Shown here: in pieces, positions 41,391 to 49,902 of the stretch
How the letters are laid out: every line of letters starts with the position of its first letter
Position numbering within the stretch: position 1 is the first letter of the stretch
Assembly (NCBI RefSeq): GCF_029626155.1
Contig: NZ_JARUBL010000001.1
Span: 5,622,501 to 5,686,500 of the forward strand
DNA from: Solwaraspora sp. WMMD1047
GTDB taxonomy: Bacteria > Actinomycetota > Actinomycetes > Mycobacteriales > Micromonosporaceae
Direction of reading: 5' to 3'
DNA: 64,000 nt
Position numbers and translations under genes: made by a program
Notes under the pieces: generated by a model
What the model was told of the DNA's origin: nothing
What the model saw: the letters and a program-made list of their open reading frames with translations, nothing else
Databases searched by the model: none

Positions 41391-42911
41391 TCACCGCCGG
41401 GCCGGAGTGTCCGGTCCGTCGGCGGCCCGGAAGTCGAACCCGTCGAAGGTCTCCTGCCGGCGGGTGAACCGGTAGGTCGCCCAGTGCATCCGGACCACCG
41501 TCCCGGTGCCGTCGCGGGTCAGCCGCAGCAGCTCGCCCGTCTCCCGGCCGGCCACCGTGCGCAGGGTGTCCGGGTCGCCGGGCAGCGGTTCGAAGACCGC
41601 CGGCGGCTTGCCCGGTGGATCGTCGGCACCCCTGGCCTGCAGCGCGCCGTCGTGCCAGGAGAAGACGTACTCGAAACCCTCGCCCCACCAGCGGCCGAGC
41701 ATCCCCCGGTAGCGGTCGGGGGCCGGCGGGCCGGGTCGCCAGACTGCGATCTCGGCCGGATCCTCGGCGGCGGCGGTGGCGAGCAGGTCGTGCACCAGGT
41801 CCAGCAACGCGCCGGCCGTGCCGGCGGAGCCGAGCACCGCGCAGCCCATCGCGGCCGGCGTACCGGCGCCGCCCCGCCGGCCGTAGACGCCGGCCAGGAA
41901 GCCCGGCATGGCGCCGTCGTGGCCGACGTGCAGCACCCGGTCGGCCGCGCCCGGCCCGGCGGCGTGGTCGGCGCCGCGTTGCGGCAGCAGGAGCAGGCCG
42001 AGCCCGAAGCCGGCCGCCCAGACCGTCTCGTCGGTGACGGTCAGTGGCCAGCGCATCTCGTCGAGGGTGGCCGGCGCCAGCACCGCGCCGGCCGGGTCGA
42101 CCGTCGCCGGGTCGGCGAGGAACGCCGCCCAACGGGCCATCTCCGGCGCGGTGCTCCACAGCTGCGCGGCCGGCGCCACGGCGGCGAGGTCGAGGTTCGG
42201 TTCCGGTCGGGCGTGGTCGGAGTAGGCGTCGACCAGGTAGCCGGTCGCCGCCGCCGGACCGGGTGTCGTGCTGGTGGCGGTGAGCCCGAGCGGGTCCAGG
42301 ATCTTCTCGGCGAGCACCTCCGCCCAGCTTCCGCCGCGCAGCCGGGCCACCGCCTGGCCGAGCAGCGCCATCCCAAGGTTGGAGTAGTGGTAGCGCCGGG
42401 CCGCCGGCAGTACCCGCTCGGCCCGGGCCAGCTCCGCGACGAGCCGGTCCAACTCCGGGGTACGCAGGGTGTCCCAGACGTCGCCGTACGGCTCCCGCTG
42501 CAGGCCGGCGGTGTGCGACAGCAACCGGCGTACGGTCAGCTCGCCGTGCGCCGGCAGGTCGAGGTGTCGGCCGATCGGGTCGTCCAGGTCGAGCAGCCCG
42601 TCGTCGCGGCACTGCAGCACGAGTACGGCGGTGAAGGTCTTGGTGACCGAGCCGATCCGGAACGCGGTGTCCGGCCCGAGCGGCGCCGGCCCCCCGGTAC
42701 CGCCGACCGCGCAGGTCCACAGCGGCCGGTCCGCCCGGTGCAGGGCCGCCGACACGGCCGGCACCCGGGCCTGCGACTGCACCCGCCGCACCAGCCGGGC
42801 GTACCGCTGTGTCGGCCCAGCCGGCCGGGAAGCGGTCGGCCCGGCGGTAGCCGGCCGGGAAGCCGTGGGCCCGGCGGGCGACGGCCCGGGGGCGGGTGGG
42901 GCCGCTGGCAT
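41391..42911 (-). CDS. Serine hydrolase of the beta-lactamase/penicillin-binding class C family
   Basis: A protein of about 506 residues. It begins with a low-complexity AGPTASRPA repeat (about 13-33). The acyl-enzyme motif SxxK is S88-V-T-K91 (IGSVTKTF) and the second motif YxN is Y176-S-N178. A C-terminal lipocalin-like extension (about 390-506) is present as in related esterases and D-aminopeptidases. No signal peptide is evident, which suggests an intracellular enzyme. The ATG at 42911 overlaps the HIT gene stop as TGATG. The substrate is unknown. Confidence 0.88.
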   Translation of the reverse strand: MPAAPPAPGPSPAGPTASRPATAGPTASRPAGPTQRYARLVRRVQSQARVPAVSAALHRADRPLWTCAVGGTGGPAPLGPDTAFRIGSVTKTFTAVLVLQCRDDGLLDLDDPIGRHLDLPAHGELTVRRLLSHTAGLQREPYGDVWDTLRTPELDRLVAELARAERVLPAARRYHYSNLGMALLGQAVARLRGGSWAEVLAEKILDPLGLTATSTTPGPAAATGYLVDAYSDHARPEPNLDLAAVAPAAQLWSTAPEMARWAAFLADPATVDPAGAVLAPATLDEMRWPLTVTDETVWAAGFGLGLLLLPQRGADHAAGPGAADRVLHVGHDGAMPGFLAGVYGRRGGAGTPAAMGCAVLGSAGTAGALLDLVHDLLATAAAEDPAEIAVWRPGPPAPDRYRGMLGRWWGEGFEYVFSWHDGALQARGADDPPGKPPAVFEPLPGDPDTLRTVAGRETGELLRLTRDGTGTVVRMHWATYRFTRRQETFDGFDFRAADGPDTPARR

Positions 42912-43261
42912 CAGCCGGCGACCATCGGTCCCAGCGGGGCGCCGCCGAGCACGTGGGCGTGCGCGTGGAAGACCTCCTGGCCGCCGTACTCCCCGGTGTT
43001 GAAGATCAGCCGGAAGCCGTCCACCAGTAGCCCCTCGGTCTCGGCCACCACGGCGGCCGTGGCCAGCACCGCGCCGGCCAGGCCGGGGTCGTCCTGGGCC
43101 AGCGTCGCCACGTCGGCGTAGTGCGCCTTCGGGATCACCAGGATGTGCACCGGGGCCTTCGGCCCGATGTCCCGGAAGGCCAGGGTGGTGTCGGTCTCGC
43201 GGACGACGGTGGCGGGGATCTCGCCGGCGGCGATCCGGCAGAACAGGCAGTCGGTGGTCAT
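42911..43261 (-). CDS. HIT family nucleotide hydrolase (histidine triad)
   Basis: A protein of about 116-119 residues. CLFCRIAAGEIPATVV at the start (with a CxxC pair), FRDIGPKAPVHILVIPK in the middle and the histidine triad HAHAHVLGG near the end identify the HINT branch, which hydrolyses nucleoside phosphoramidates and related adenylated compounds. A second ATG three codons in (43261) matches the usual family start; the first, at 43270, is possible too. It forms a coupled pair with the serine hydrolase. Confidence 0.93.
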   Translation of the reverse strand: MTTDCLFCRIAAGEIPATVVRETDTTLAFRDIGPKAPVHILVIPKAHYADVATLAQDDPGLAGAVLATAAVVAETEGLLVDGFRLIFNTGEYGGQEVFHAHAHVLGGAPLGPMVAG

Positions 43262-43403
43262 CCCCGGCATGGTAGTGGGACCTGCGGCGACCCGCTCGGA
43301 CCTCGATCGCGGCCGGCTGCGCCTCGATCATGAACCTGGCAGTATCGGGACGGAACCCGATCAATGTACGTCCACCCTGGACGGAACGAAGGGAGACCCC
43401 GGC

Positions 43404-45932
43404 ATGACGACGGTCGACACGGCGCGGGACGCGGCGGCCAGCGAGGCGGCGATCGAGGCGGCGGTGCGTGCCCTGGACCTGCCGACCAAGGTGCGGCTGC
43501 TGACCGGCCAGGACTGGTGGACCCTGCCGGCGATCCCGCAGATCGGGCTCGGCTCGCTGGTGATGTCCGACGGCCCGATCGGCGTACGCGGCACCGGGTG
43601 GGCGCCCGACGACCCGTCCGTGGCGCTGCCCAGCCCGACCGCGCTCGCCGCCACCTGGGACCCCGACCTGGCCCGCACCGCCGGCCGGCTGCTCGGCCAG
43701 GAGTGCCGGCGCAAGGGCGTACACGTGCTGCTCGCCCCCACCGTCAACCTGCACCGCAGCCCGCTCGGCGGCCGGCACTTCGAGTGCTACTCCGAGGACC
43801 CGCTGCTCACCGGGGAGATCGGCGTCGGCTACGTGACCGGCGTGCAGGAGCAGGGCGTCGGCACCACCGTCAAGCACTTCGTCGCCAACGACTCCGAGAC
43901 CGACCGGATGACCGTCGACGTGCGGGTCTCCGAACGGGCGCTGCGGGAGCTGTACCTCGCCCCGTTCGAGCGGATCGTCCGTGCCGGCGCGTGGGGGGTG
44001 ATGGCCGCCTACAACGGGGTCAACGGCTCGACCATGACCGAGCACCGGGCCCTGCAGCGTGACCTGCTCAAGACCGGGTGGGGCTTCGACGGGATGATCG
44101 TGTCGGACTGGACGGCGGCCCGGTCCACCGAGGCGACCGCCACCGGCGGGCTGGACGTGGTGATGCCGGCCCTCGGCGACCCGTGGGGCGCCGCGCTGGT
44201 CGCGGCCGTGCGCGCCGGCACGGTCGACGAGGCCGAGATCGACGACAAGGTACGCCGGGTGCTGCGGCTGGCCGCCCGGGTCGGGATCCTCGACGGCGTA
44301 CCCCCGGCGGTGGCGCCGGACGACCGGCCGGCGCCGCTGGACGGCGCCGCCGTGGCCCGCGAGGTCGCGGTCCGCTCCTTCGTGCTGGCCCGCAACAACC
44401 TCGCGGCCGGAAGGTCCGACCAGGCCGCCGCCGGCAGTGCCGCCGGCGCCGCCGGTAGTGACGCCGGGGGCGGCAGCGACGGCGGACTGCTGCCGCTGGA
44501 CGCCGGCTCGCTGCGGCGGGTGGCGGTGCTCGGCGCACTCGCCACCGACGCGCGGATCCAGGGCGGCGGCAGCGCCCAGGTCTTCCCGCCGCACGTCATC
44601 TCCCCGCTGGCCGGCATCACCGCGGCGCTGCCTCAGGCCGAGGTCAGTTACGCGATCGGCGCCGACCCCCGGCCCAAGGTGCCGGCCGCCACCGGCCTGC
44701 AGTGGACGCCGATCACCGCCGTGCTGCGCGCCGCCGGCGGGCGGGAGCTGTACCGGGCCGAACTGGACCGGGCCACCGTGCGCTGGATGGGCACCCCGCC
44801 GGCCGGCGTCGACCCCGCCGAGGTGGACACCATCGAGCTGGCCGCGACCTGTACGCCGATGACCAGCGGCGAACACGTGTTGACGATCAACGGATTCGGG
44901 ATGTTCACCCTCCGGGTGGCCGGTGCCGACATCTTCGAAGGGCTGATCATCGACGAGGACGCCGACCGGGCCACCGTCTTCCTCTCCCCCCTCGAACGCC
45001 GGTTCCCGGTGCCGATGACCGCCGGCGAACCGGTCGAGGTGCGGCTCACCCAGAAGGTGCCGGAGGGGATGGCCGGCTTCGTCTCGTTCACCCTCGGGCA
45101 CGCCGCCCCCACCGGTACGCCCGACGAGCTGCTCGCCGAGGCGGTGGCGTTGGCCGCCGACGCGGAGGTGGCGGTGGTCGTCGTCGGCACCACCGAGGAG
45201 GTCGAGTCGGAGGGCTTCGACCGCGCCAGCCTCGCCCTGCCCGGCCGGCAGGACGAGCTGGTCAGCCGGGTCGCGGCGGCCAACCCGCGGACCGTCGTGG
45301 TGGTGAACTCGGGCTCACCGGTGCTGATGCCGTGGGCCGACGAGGTGGCCGCGATCCTGCTCACCTGGTTCCCCGGCCAGCAGGCCGGCGCCGCCCTCGC
45401 GGACGTGCTGCTCGGGGTGGCCGAGCCGGGCGGCCGGCTCCCCACCACCTGGCCGCGCGCCGCCGACGACTGCCCGGCGCTGGCGGTCACCCCCACCGAC
45501 GGCGTACTCGACTACCGGGAGGGCGTCTTCGTCGGCTACCGGGGCTGGCGGGCCGAGCCGCTCTTCCCGTTCGGCCACGGCCGGGGCTACACCGACTGGG
45601 AATACACCTCGCTGCGGGTCGACCAGACCACCGACGAGCCGGCCGCGGTGGTCGGGCTGCGCAACACCGGCGCGCGACCGGGCCGCGAGGTGGTCCAGGT
45701 GTACGTCGGCCCGGTCGAGCCGGACCCGGAGCGGCCGGAGCGCTGGCTGGCCGGGTTCGCGACGGTGACCGCGGCGCCGGGCGAGGAGGTCACCGCCCGG
45801 GTGCCGCTGCCGCACCGGGCCACCCGGACCTGGGTCGATGGTGACTGGCGGGACGCGCCGACCGACTACCGGGTGGAGGCCGCCCACAGTCTGGCCGACC
45901 GGCGCCTCGCGGTCACCGCTCGACTCGGCTGA
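43404..45932 (+). CDS. Glycoside hydrolase family 3 beta-glucosidase-like enzyme
   Basis: A protein of about 842 residues. The N-terminal GH3 barrel carries the substrate-binding KHFVANDSE (about 157) and the nucleophile D235 in MIVSDWTAARS. The second GH3 domain follows, with a PA14-like insertion (about 420-570) between, then a C-terminal fibronectin-like domain (EVVQVYVGPVEPD). No signal peptide is present, so the enzyme is likely cytoplasmic and acts on imported oligosaccharides or glycosides. GGGAG lies 8 nt before the ATG at 43404. Its end overlaps convergent ileS by 20 bp. Confidence 0.94.
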   Translation: MTTVDTARDAAASEAAIEAAVRALDLPTKVRLLTGQDWWTLPAIPQIGLGSLVMSDGPIGVRGTGWAPDDPSVALPSPTALAATWDPDLARTAGRLLGQECRRKGVHVLLAPTVNLHRSPLGGRHFECYSEDPLLTGEIGVGYVTGVQEQGVGTTVKHFVANDSETDRMTVDVRVSERALRELYLAPFERIVRAGAWGVMAAYNGVNGSTMTEHRALQRDLLKTGWGFDGMIVSDWTAARSTEATATGGLDVVMPALGDPWGAALVAAVRAGTVDEAEIDDKVRRVLRLAARVGILDGVPPAVAPDDRPAPLDGAAVAREVAVRSFVLARNNLAAGRSDQAAAGSAAGAAGSDAGGGSDGGLLPLDAGSLRRVAVLGALATDARIQGGGSAQVFPPHVISPLAGITAALPQAEVSYAIGADPRPKVPAATGLQWTPITAVLRAAGGRELYRAELDRATVRWMGTPPAGVDPAEVDTIELAATCTPMTSGEHVLTINGFGMFTLRVAGADIFEGLIIDEDADRATVFLSPLERRFPVPMTAGEPVEVRLTQKVPEGMAGFVSFTLGHAAPTGTPDELLAEAVALAADAEVAVVVVGTTEEVESEGFDRASLALPGRQDELVSRVAAANPRTVVVVNSGSPVLMPWADEVAAILLTWFPGQQAGAALADVLLGVAEPGGRLPTTWPRAADDCPALAVTPTDGVLDYREGVFVGYRGWRAEPLFPFGHGRGYTDWEYTSLRVDQTTDEPAAVVGLRNTGARPGREVVQVYVGPVEPDPERPERWLAGFATVTAAPGEEVTARVPLPHRATRTWVDGDWRDAPTDYRVEAAHSLADRRLAVTARLG

Positions 45933-48900
45933 CCCAGACCCGCAGCCCCAGCTCGTCGTCGCCGTTGGTGGCGTCGACGGCCGGCAGTTCGCCCTCGCCG
46001 ATCTCGATGGCGAGCACCGCCTCGGCGATCTCCGCACTCCCCTCGCGGAGCGCCTCGGCGGTCTCGCCGTCGGCCTGCCAGCCGAGCCGGATCCGGTCGG
46101 TGATCTGCAGGCCGGCCTGCTTGCGGGCGTCCTGGACCAGCCGGATCGCCTCCCGGACCAGGCCGGCGCGGCGCAGCTGCGGGGTGATCGTGGTGTCCAG
46201 CGCGACGGTCAGGTCGCGCTGGCTGGTGACCGCCCAACCGGTCCGGGGGGTCCGGTTGACGATCACGTCGTCCGGGCCGACCTCGATCGGTTCGCCGTCG
46301 AGCTCCAGCGGGTAGCTGCCGCCGCCGTGCAGCGCGTCGGCGACGGCGGCCGGGTCGGCTGCGCTCACCGCCTTGGCGACCTGCTGGGTCCGGGAGCCGA
46401 ACCGCCGGCCGATGCCCCGGAAGTTGGGCTTGACCGTCACGTCGATGACGGTGTCGGCCGCGTCCAGCGGGGCGATCTCGCGGATGTTCAGCTCGTCGCG
46501 CAGATAGCCGAGCAGCTCGTCGGCGGGCAGCCGGCCCCCCGGCACCGCCACCAGGGCGCGGGCCAGCGGCTGGCGGACCCGCAGCCCGCTGGCCTTGCGG
46601 CCGGCCCGGCCGGCCTCCACCAGGGCGCGCACGGTGGCCATCCCGGCCCGCAGCTCCTCGTCGACGAGCGACGGGTCGGCGACCGGCCAGCTCGCCAGGT
46701 GCACCGACTCGGGCGCGTCCGGGGTGGCGGGCCGGACCAGCACCTGCCAGGCGTGCTCGGTGACGAACGGGGTGAACGGCGCCAGCAGCCGGGTCAGCAC
46801 CTCGAGCGTCTCGTAGAGGGTGGCCAGCGCGGCCGGGTCGCCGGCCCAGAACCGCTGCCGGGACAGCCGCACGTACCAGTTGGAGAGGTCGTCGACGAAC
46901 TGGCTGATCGCCCGGCCGGCGGTGGCGGTGTCGAAGTCCTCCATCGCCGCGTCGACCACCGACACCAGCCGGTGCAGTTCGGCGGTGAGCCACCGGTCCA
47001 GCGGGGAGCGTTCGACGGTCGTGGCCGGGTCGGGGGCCCAGCCGCCGGCCTCGGCGTACAGGGTGAAGAAGGAGACGGTGTTCCAGTAGGTCAGCAGCAC
47101 CCGGCGGACGATCTCGTCGATCGGGCCGTCGCCGATCCGCCGGGCCGACCACGGCGAGCCAGCGCAGAGCATGAACCAGCGCAGAGCGTCGGCGCCGTGC
47201 TTGTCCATCAGCGGGATCGGCTCCAGGACGTTGCCGAGATGCTTGCTCATCTTGCGGCCGTCCTCGGCGATGATGTGCCCGAGGCAGAGCACGTTCTCGT
47301 ACGAGGAACGGTCGAAGACCAGGGTGCCGATCGCCATCAGGGTGTAGAACCAGCCCCGGGTCTGGTCGATCGCCTCGCAGATGAACTGCGCCGGGTACGC
47401 CTGCCCGAACTCCTCCCGGCTGCCCTCGGCGTGCGGGTAGCCGAGCTGCGCGAACGGCATCGCGCCGGAGTCGAACCAGGCGTCGATGACCTCGGGCACC
47501 CGCACGGCGGCGGAGCCGCAGTCGGGGCAGTCGAAGCCGATCTCGTCGATGTAGGGGCGGTGCGGGTCCAGTCCGGACAGGTCGGTGCCGGTCAGCCGGC
47601 TCAGCTCGGCCCGGGACTCCACACAGGTCAGGTGCCCCTGTTCGCAGCGCCACAGCGGCAGCGGGGTGCCCCAGTACCGGTTGCGGGACAGCGCCCAGTC
47701 GATGTTGTTCTCCAGCCAGTCGCCGAACCGGCCGTGCTTGATGGTCTCCGGGTACCAGGTGGTGTTCTCGTTCTCGCGCAGCAGCGCGTCCCGGATCCGG
47801 GTGGTGCGGATGTACCAGGAGAGCTGGGCGTAGTACATCAGCGGGGTGTGGCAGCGCCAGCAGTGCGGATAGCTGTGCTCGTAGCGCTGGGCCCGGAACA
47901 GCAGCCCGCGCCGCTCCAGCTCGGCGACCAGCACCTCGTCGGCGTCCTTGAAGAACATCCCACCGACCAGCGGTACGCCGGCCGCGAAGTGCCCGTCCGG
48001 GCCGACCGGGTTGACCACCGGCAGCCCGTACTGCCGGCAGACCCGCAGGTCGTCGGCGCCGAACGCGGGCGCCTGGTGGACCAGGCCGGTGCCGTCCTCG
48101 GTGGTGACGTACTCGGCGAGCACCACCAGGTGGGCGTCGGGGATCTCCACGAAGTCGAACGGGCGGGTGTAGCGCAGCCCGTCCAGGGTGCGGCCGGGCA
48201 CCCGGGCCAGGATCTCGGCGTCCTCGCCGAGCACCGCCGGGACGAGTCGTTCGGCGACCACGAAGGTGCCGGCGGCGCTGCGGGCCACCGCGTAGTCGAC
48301 GTCGGGGTGCACCGCCACCGCGGTGTTGGAGACCAGCGTCCACGGGGTGGTGGTCCAGATCAGCAGCTCCACGCCGCCGATGCCGGCGACCTCGCCGAGC
48401 ACCGGCATCCGGACGTAGACCGACGGGTCGGTGACCGTCTCGTAGCCCTGGGCCACCTCGTGGTCCGACAGCGTGGTGCCGCAGCGGGGGCAGTAGGGCG
48501 CGACCCGGTAGTCCTCGGCCAGCAGTCCCTTGCTGTAGATCTGCTTGAGCGCCCACCAGACACTCTCGACGTACTGCGGGGACATGGTCCAGTACGGCTC
48601 GGACATGTCCACCCAATAACCGAGCCGAGCCGTCATCGCCTCGAACTCGGCCACGTAGCGCTGCACCGACTGCCGGCAGCGGTCGTTGAACTCGGCGATG
48701 CCGACCCGCTCGATGTCCTGCTTGCCGGAGAGGCCGAGTTCGCGTTCGACGGCGATCTCGACCGGCAGGCCGTGGCAGTCCCAGCCGCCCCGGCGCGGCA
48801 CGTGGTAGCCCTTCATGGTGCGGAACCGGGGGAAGACGTCCTTGAAGGCGCGGGCCTCGACGTGGTGCACGCCGGGCTTGCCGTTGGCGGTCGGCGGGCC

Positions 48901-49050
48901 CTCGTAGAAGACCCAGCGCGGGCCGCCGCTGGTCTGGGCCAGGCTGCGCCGGAAGATCTCCTTCTTCTGCCAGAAGGTGAGAATGTCGTGGTCCATCGCC
49001 GGCAGGTCGATCCGAGCCGGTACGGCACTGAACGGCGACGACCCTGACAC
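45913..49050 (-). CDS. ileS: Isoleucine--tRNA ligase, type 2 (eukaryote-like)
   Basis: An enzyme of about 1045 residues. The HIGH-type motif is in GPPTANGKPGVHH, the KMSKS-type motif is GRKMSKHLGNV, and a CP1 editing domain (about 190-400, with LIWTTTPWTL) lies between. Cysteine pairs CPRCG and CPDCG lie within the first half. Length, the KMSKH variant and the long C-terminal domain indicate the IleS2 type found in mycobacteria and often less sensitive to mupirocin. The GTG at 49050 with GAGGAG 6 nt upstream is preferred over the GTG at 49074. No T-box leader fits in the short gap upstream. Confidence 0.95.
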   Translation of the reverse strand: MSGSSPFSAVPARIDLPAMDHDILTFWQKKEIFRRSLAQTSGGPRWVFYEGPPTANGKPGVHHVEARAFKDVFPRFRTMKGYHVPRRGGWDCHGLPVEIAVERELGLSGKQDIERVGIAEFNDRCRQSVQRYVAEFEAMTARLGYWVDMSEPYWTMSPQYVESVWWALKQIYSKGLLAEDYRVAPYCPRCGTTLSDHEVAQGYETVTDPSVYVRMPVLGEVAGIGGVELLIWTTTPWTLVSNTAVAVHPDVDYAVARSAAGTFVVAERLVPAVLGEDAEILARVPGRTLDGLRYTRPFDFVEIPDAHLVVLAEYVTTEDGTGLVHQAPAFGADDLRVCRQYGLPVVNPVGPDGHFAAGVPLVGGMFFKDADEVLVAELERRGLLFRAQRYEHSYPHCWRCHTPLMYYAQLSWYIRTTRIRDALLRENENTTWYPETIKHGRFGDWLENNIDWALSRNRYWGTPLPLWRCEQGHLTCVESRAELSRLTGTDLSGLDPHRPYIDEIGFDCPDCGSAAVRVPEVIDAWFDSGAMPFAQLGYPHAEGSREEFGQAYPAQFICEAIDQTRGWFYTLMAIGTLVFDRSSYENVLCLGHIIAEDGRKMSKHLGNVLEPIPLMDKHGADALRWFMLCAGSPWSARRIGDGPIDEIVRRVLLTYWNTVSFFTLYAEAGGWAPDPATTVERSPLDRWLTAELHRLVSVVDAAMEDFDTATAGRAISQFVDDLSNWYVRLSRQRFWAGDPAALATLYETLEVLTRLLAPFTPFVTEHAWQVLVRPATPDAPESVHLASWPVADPSLVDEELRAGMATVRALVEAGRAGRKASGLRVRQPLARALVAVPGGRLPADELLGYLRDELNIREIAPLDAADTVIDVTVKPNFRGIGRRFGSRTQQVAKAVSAADPAAVADALHGGGSYPLELDGEPIEVGPDDVIVNRTPRTGWAVTSQRDLTVALDTTITPQLRRAGLVREAIRLVQDARKQAGLQITDRIRLGWQADGETAEALREGSAEIAEAVLAIEIGEGELPAVDATNGDDELGLRVWVSRVER

Positions 49051-49093
49051 TGGCTGCTCCTCATCCGCGAACACGGGCAGATCTTTCCCACAA

Positions 49094-49099
49094 ATAGTA
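49094..49099 (-). promoter_or_regulatory. -10 element of an ileS promoter
   Basis: TACTAT on the minus strand lies 17 bp below an AT-rich AGTTAA stretch that overlaps the TetR gene stop. The start would be near 49087, giving ileS a leader of about 37 nt. Confidence 0.4.
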
Positions 49100-49116
49100 G
49101 TTGTCGCGGAAGTCGT

Positions 49117-49674
49117 TTAACTCGGCAGGCCGAGCACGGCTCCCGCGCAGTCGACCAGGGTCTGGCGCAGCACCGCGGGTTCCACGTCGGGCAGGACCGA
49201 CGCGGAGGAGAGGGCGGCGCCGAGCACCTCGGACGCGGCGATCGCCCGGATCCGGTCCACGTCGGTCGGGTCCGGCCCGGCGATCCAGGCGTGCAGGCGG
49301 GTGCTGAGCCCGATGGTCTCCTGCCAGATCGGCTCGATCGCGGCGAGCACCGCCGGGGTGTCGCGCATGAACATGGCGCAGGCGGCCCGGTGCCGCAGCA
49401 CGATGTCGAGAAACTGGCCGAGCGCGGCGCGGACCGAGTCGGGGTTGTGCGGCCGCGCCTCGATCAGCTCCACGGCCCGGCGCAGGTCGTCGACGAGCGG
49501 GTGCACGAGGGCCAGCAGCAGCGCCTGCTTGGACGGGTAGTGGTAGTACAGCGACGCCTTGGTGATCCCGACCCGGTCGGCGACCTCCCGGAGGCTGGTC
49601 TGTTCGAACCCGCGGGCGGTGAAGAGCTCCACCGCGACGGCCCTGATCCGGGCCTTGGTGTCCTCGGCCACCAC
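49117..49674 (-). CDS. TetR-family transcriptional regulator
   Basis: A protein of about 185 residues. The N-terminal helix-turn-helix is typical (TKARIRAVAVELFTARGFEQ, TSLREVADRVGITKASLYYH, YPSKQALL). The rest is a helical ligand-binding and dimer domain with one cysteine near the end. The GTG at 49674 is chosen because the family homology begins there; AGGAGG lies about 12 nt upstream. It is divergent from the MMPL transporter, and a large double palindrome lies between them, so it probably represses that gene and itself. The ligand is unknown. Confidence 0.88.
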   Translation of the reverse strand: MVAEDTKARIRAVAVELFTARGFEQTSLREVADRVGITKASLYYHYPSKQALLLALVHPLVDDLRRAVELIEARPHNPDSVRAALGQFLDIVLRHRAACAMFMRDTPAVLAAIEPIWQETIGLSTRLHAWIAGPDPTDVDRIRAIAASEVLGAALSSASVLPDVEPAVLRQTLVDCAGAVLGLPS

Positions 49675-49843
49675 CGTGTTTCCGCACCTCCTCAAGGGGG
49701 TCGCAATCCTAACCGGCAACTCAGTCGTAACGCACACTCAGCGGGATCTCAGCCCCGGGTACGCATCATGACCCGTGAGTGGGCGCGGTCACAGCGGATC
49801 GGTCCCGGTCGGAAATCGCCTTGCCGTACGCTCAGAGTCTATC

Positions 49844-49881
49844 TACCGTGCGGCAGGTAGGCATCTACCTGCCGCACGGTA
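49844..49881. promoter_or_regulatory. Twin TetR operator between the regulator and MMPL genes
   Basis: TACCGTGCGGCAGGTAG (49844-49860) is perfectly inverted as CTACCTGCCGCACGGTA (49865-49881) around GCAT. Each arm is itself an imperfect palindrome of the TACC-N8-GGTA form, so two dimer sites lie 22 bp apart, about two helical turns, just ahead of the MMPL ribosome binding site. Confidence 0.75.
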
Positions 49882-49902
49882 AGTATCGACCTAGGGGGAG
49901 TC

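Noticed and set aside
41391-45101. 1236-residue minus frame that would join the GH3 antisense strand to the serine hydrolase
   Set aside because: Only the last 506 residues belong to the serine hydrolase; the upstream part is antisense of the GH3 gene, and the HIT gene lies between in another frame.
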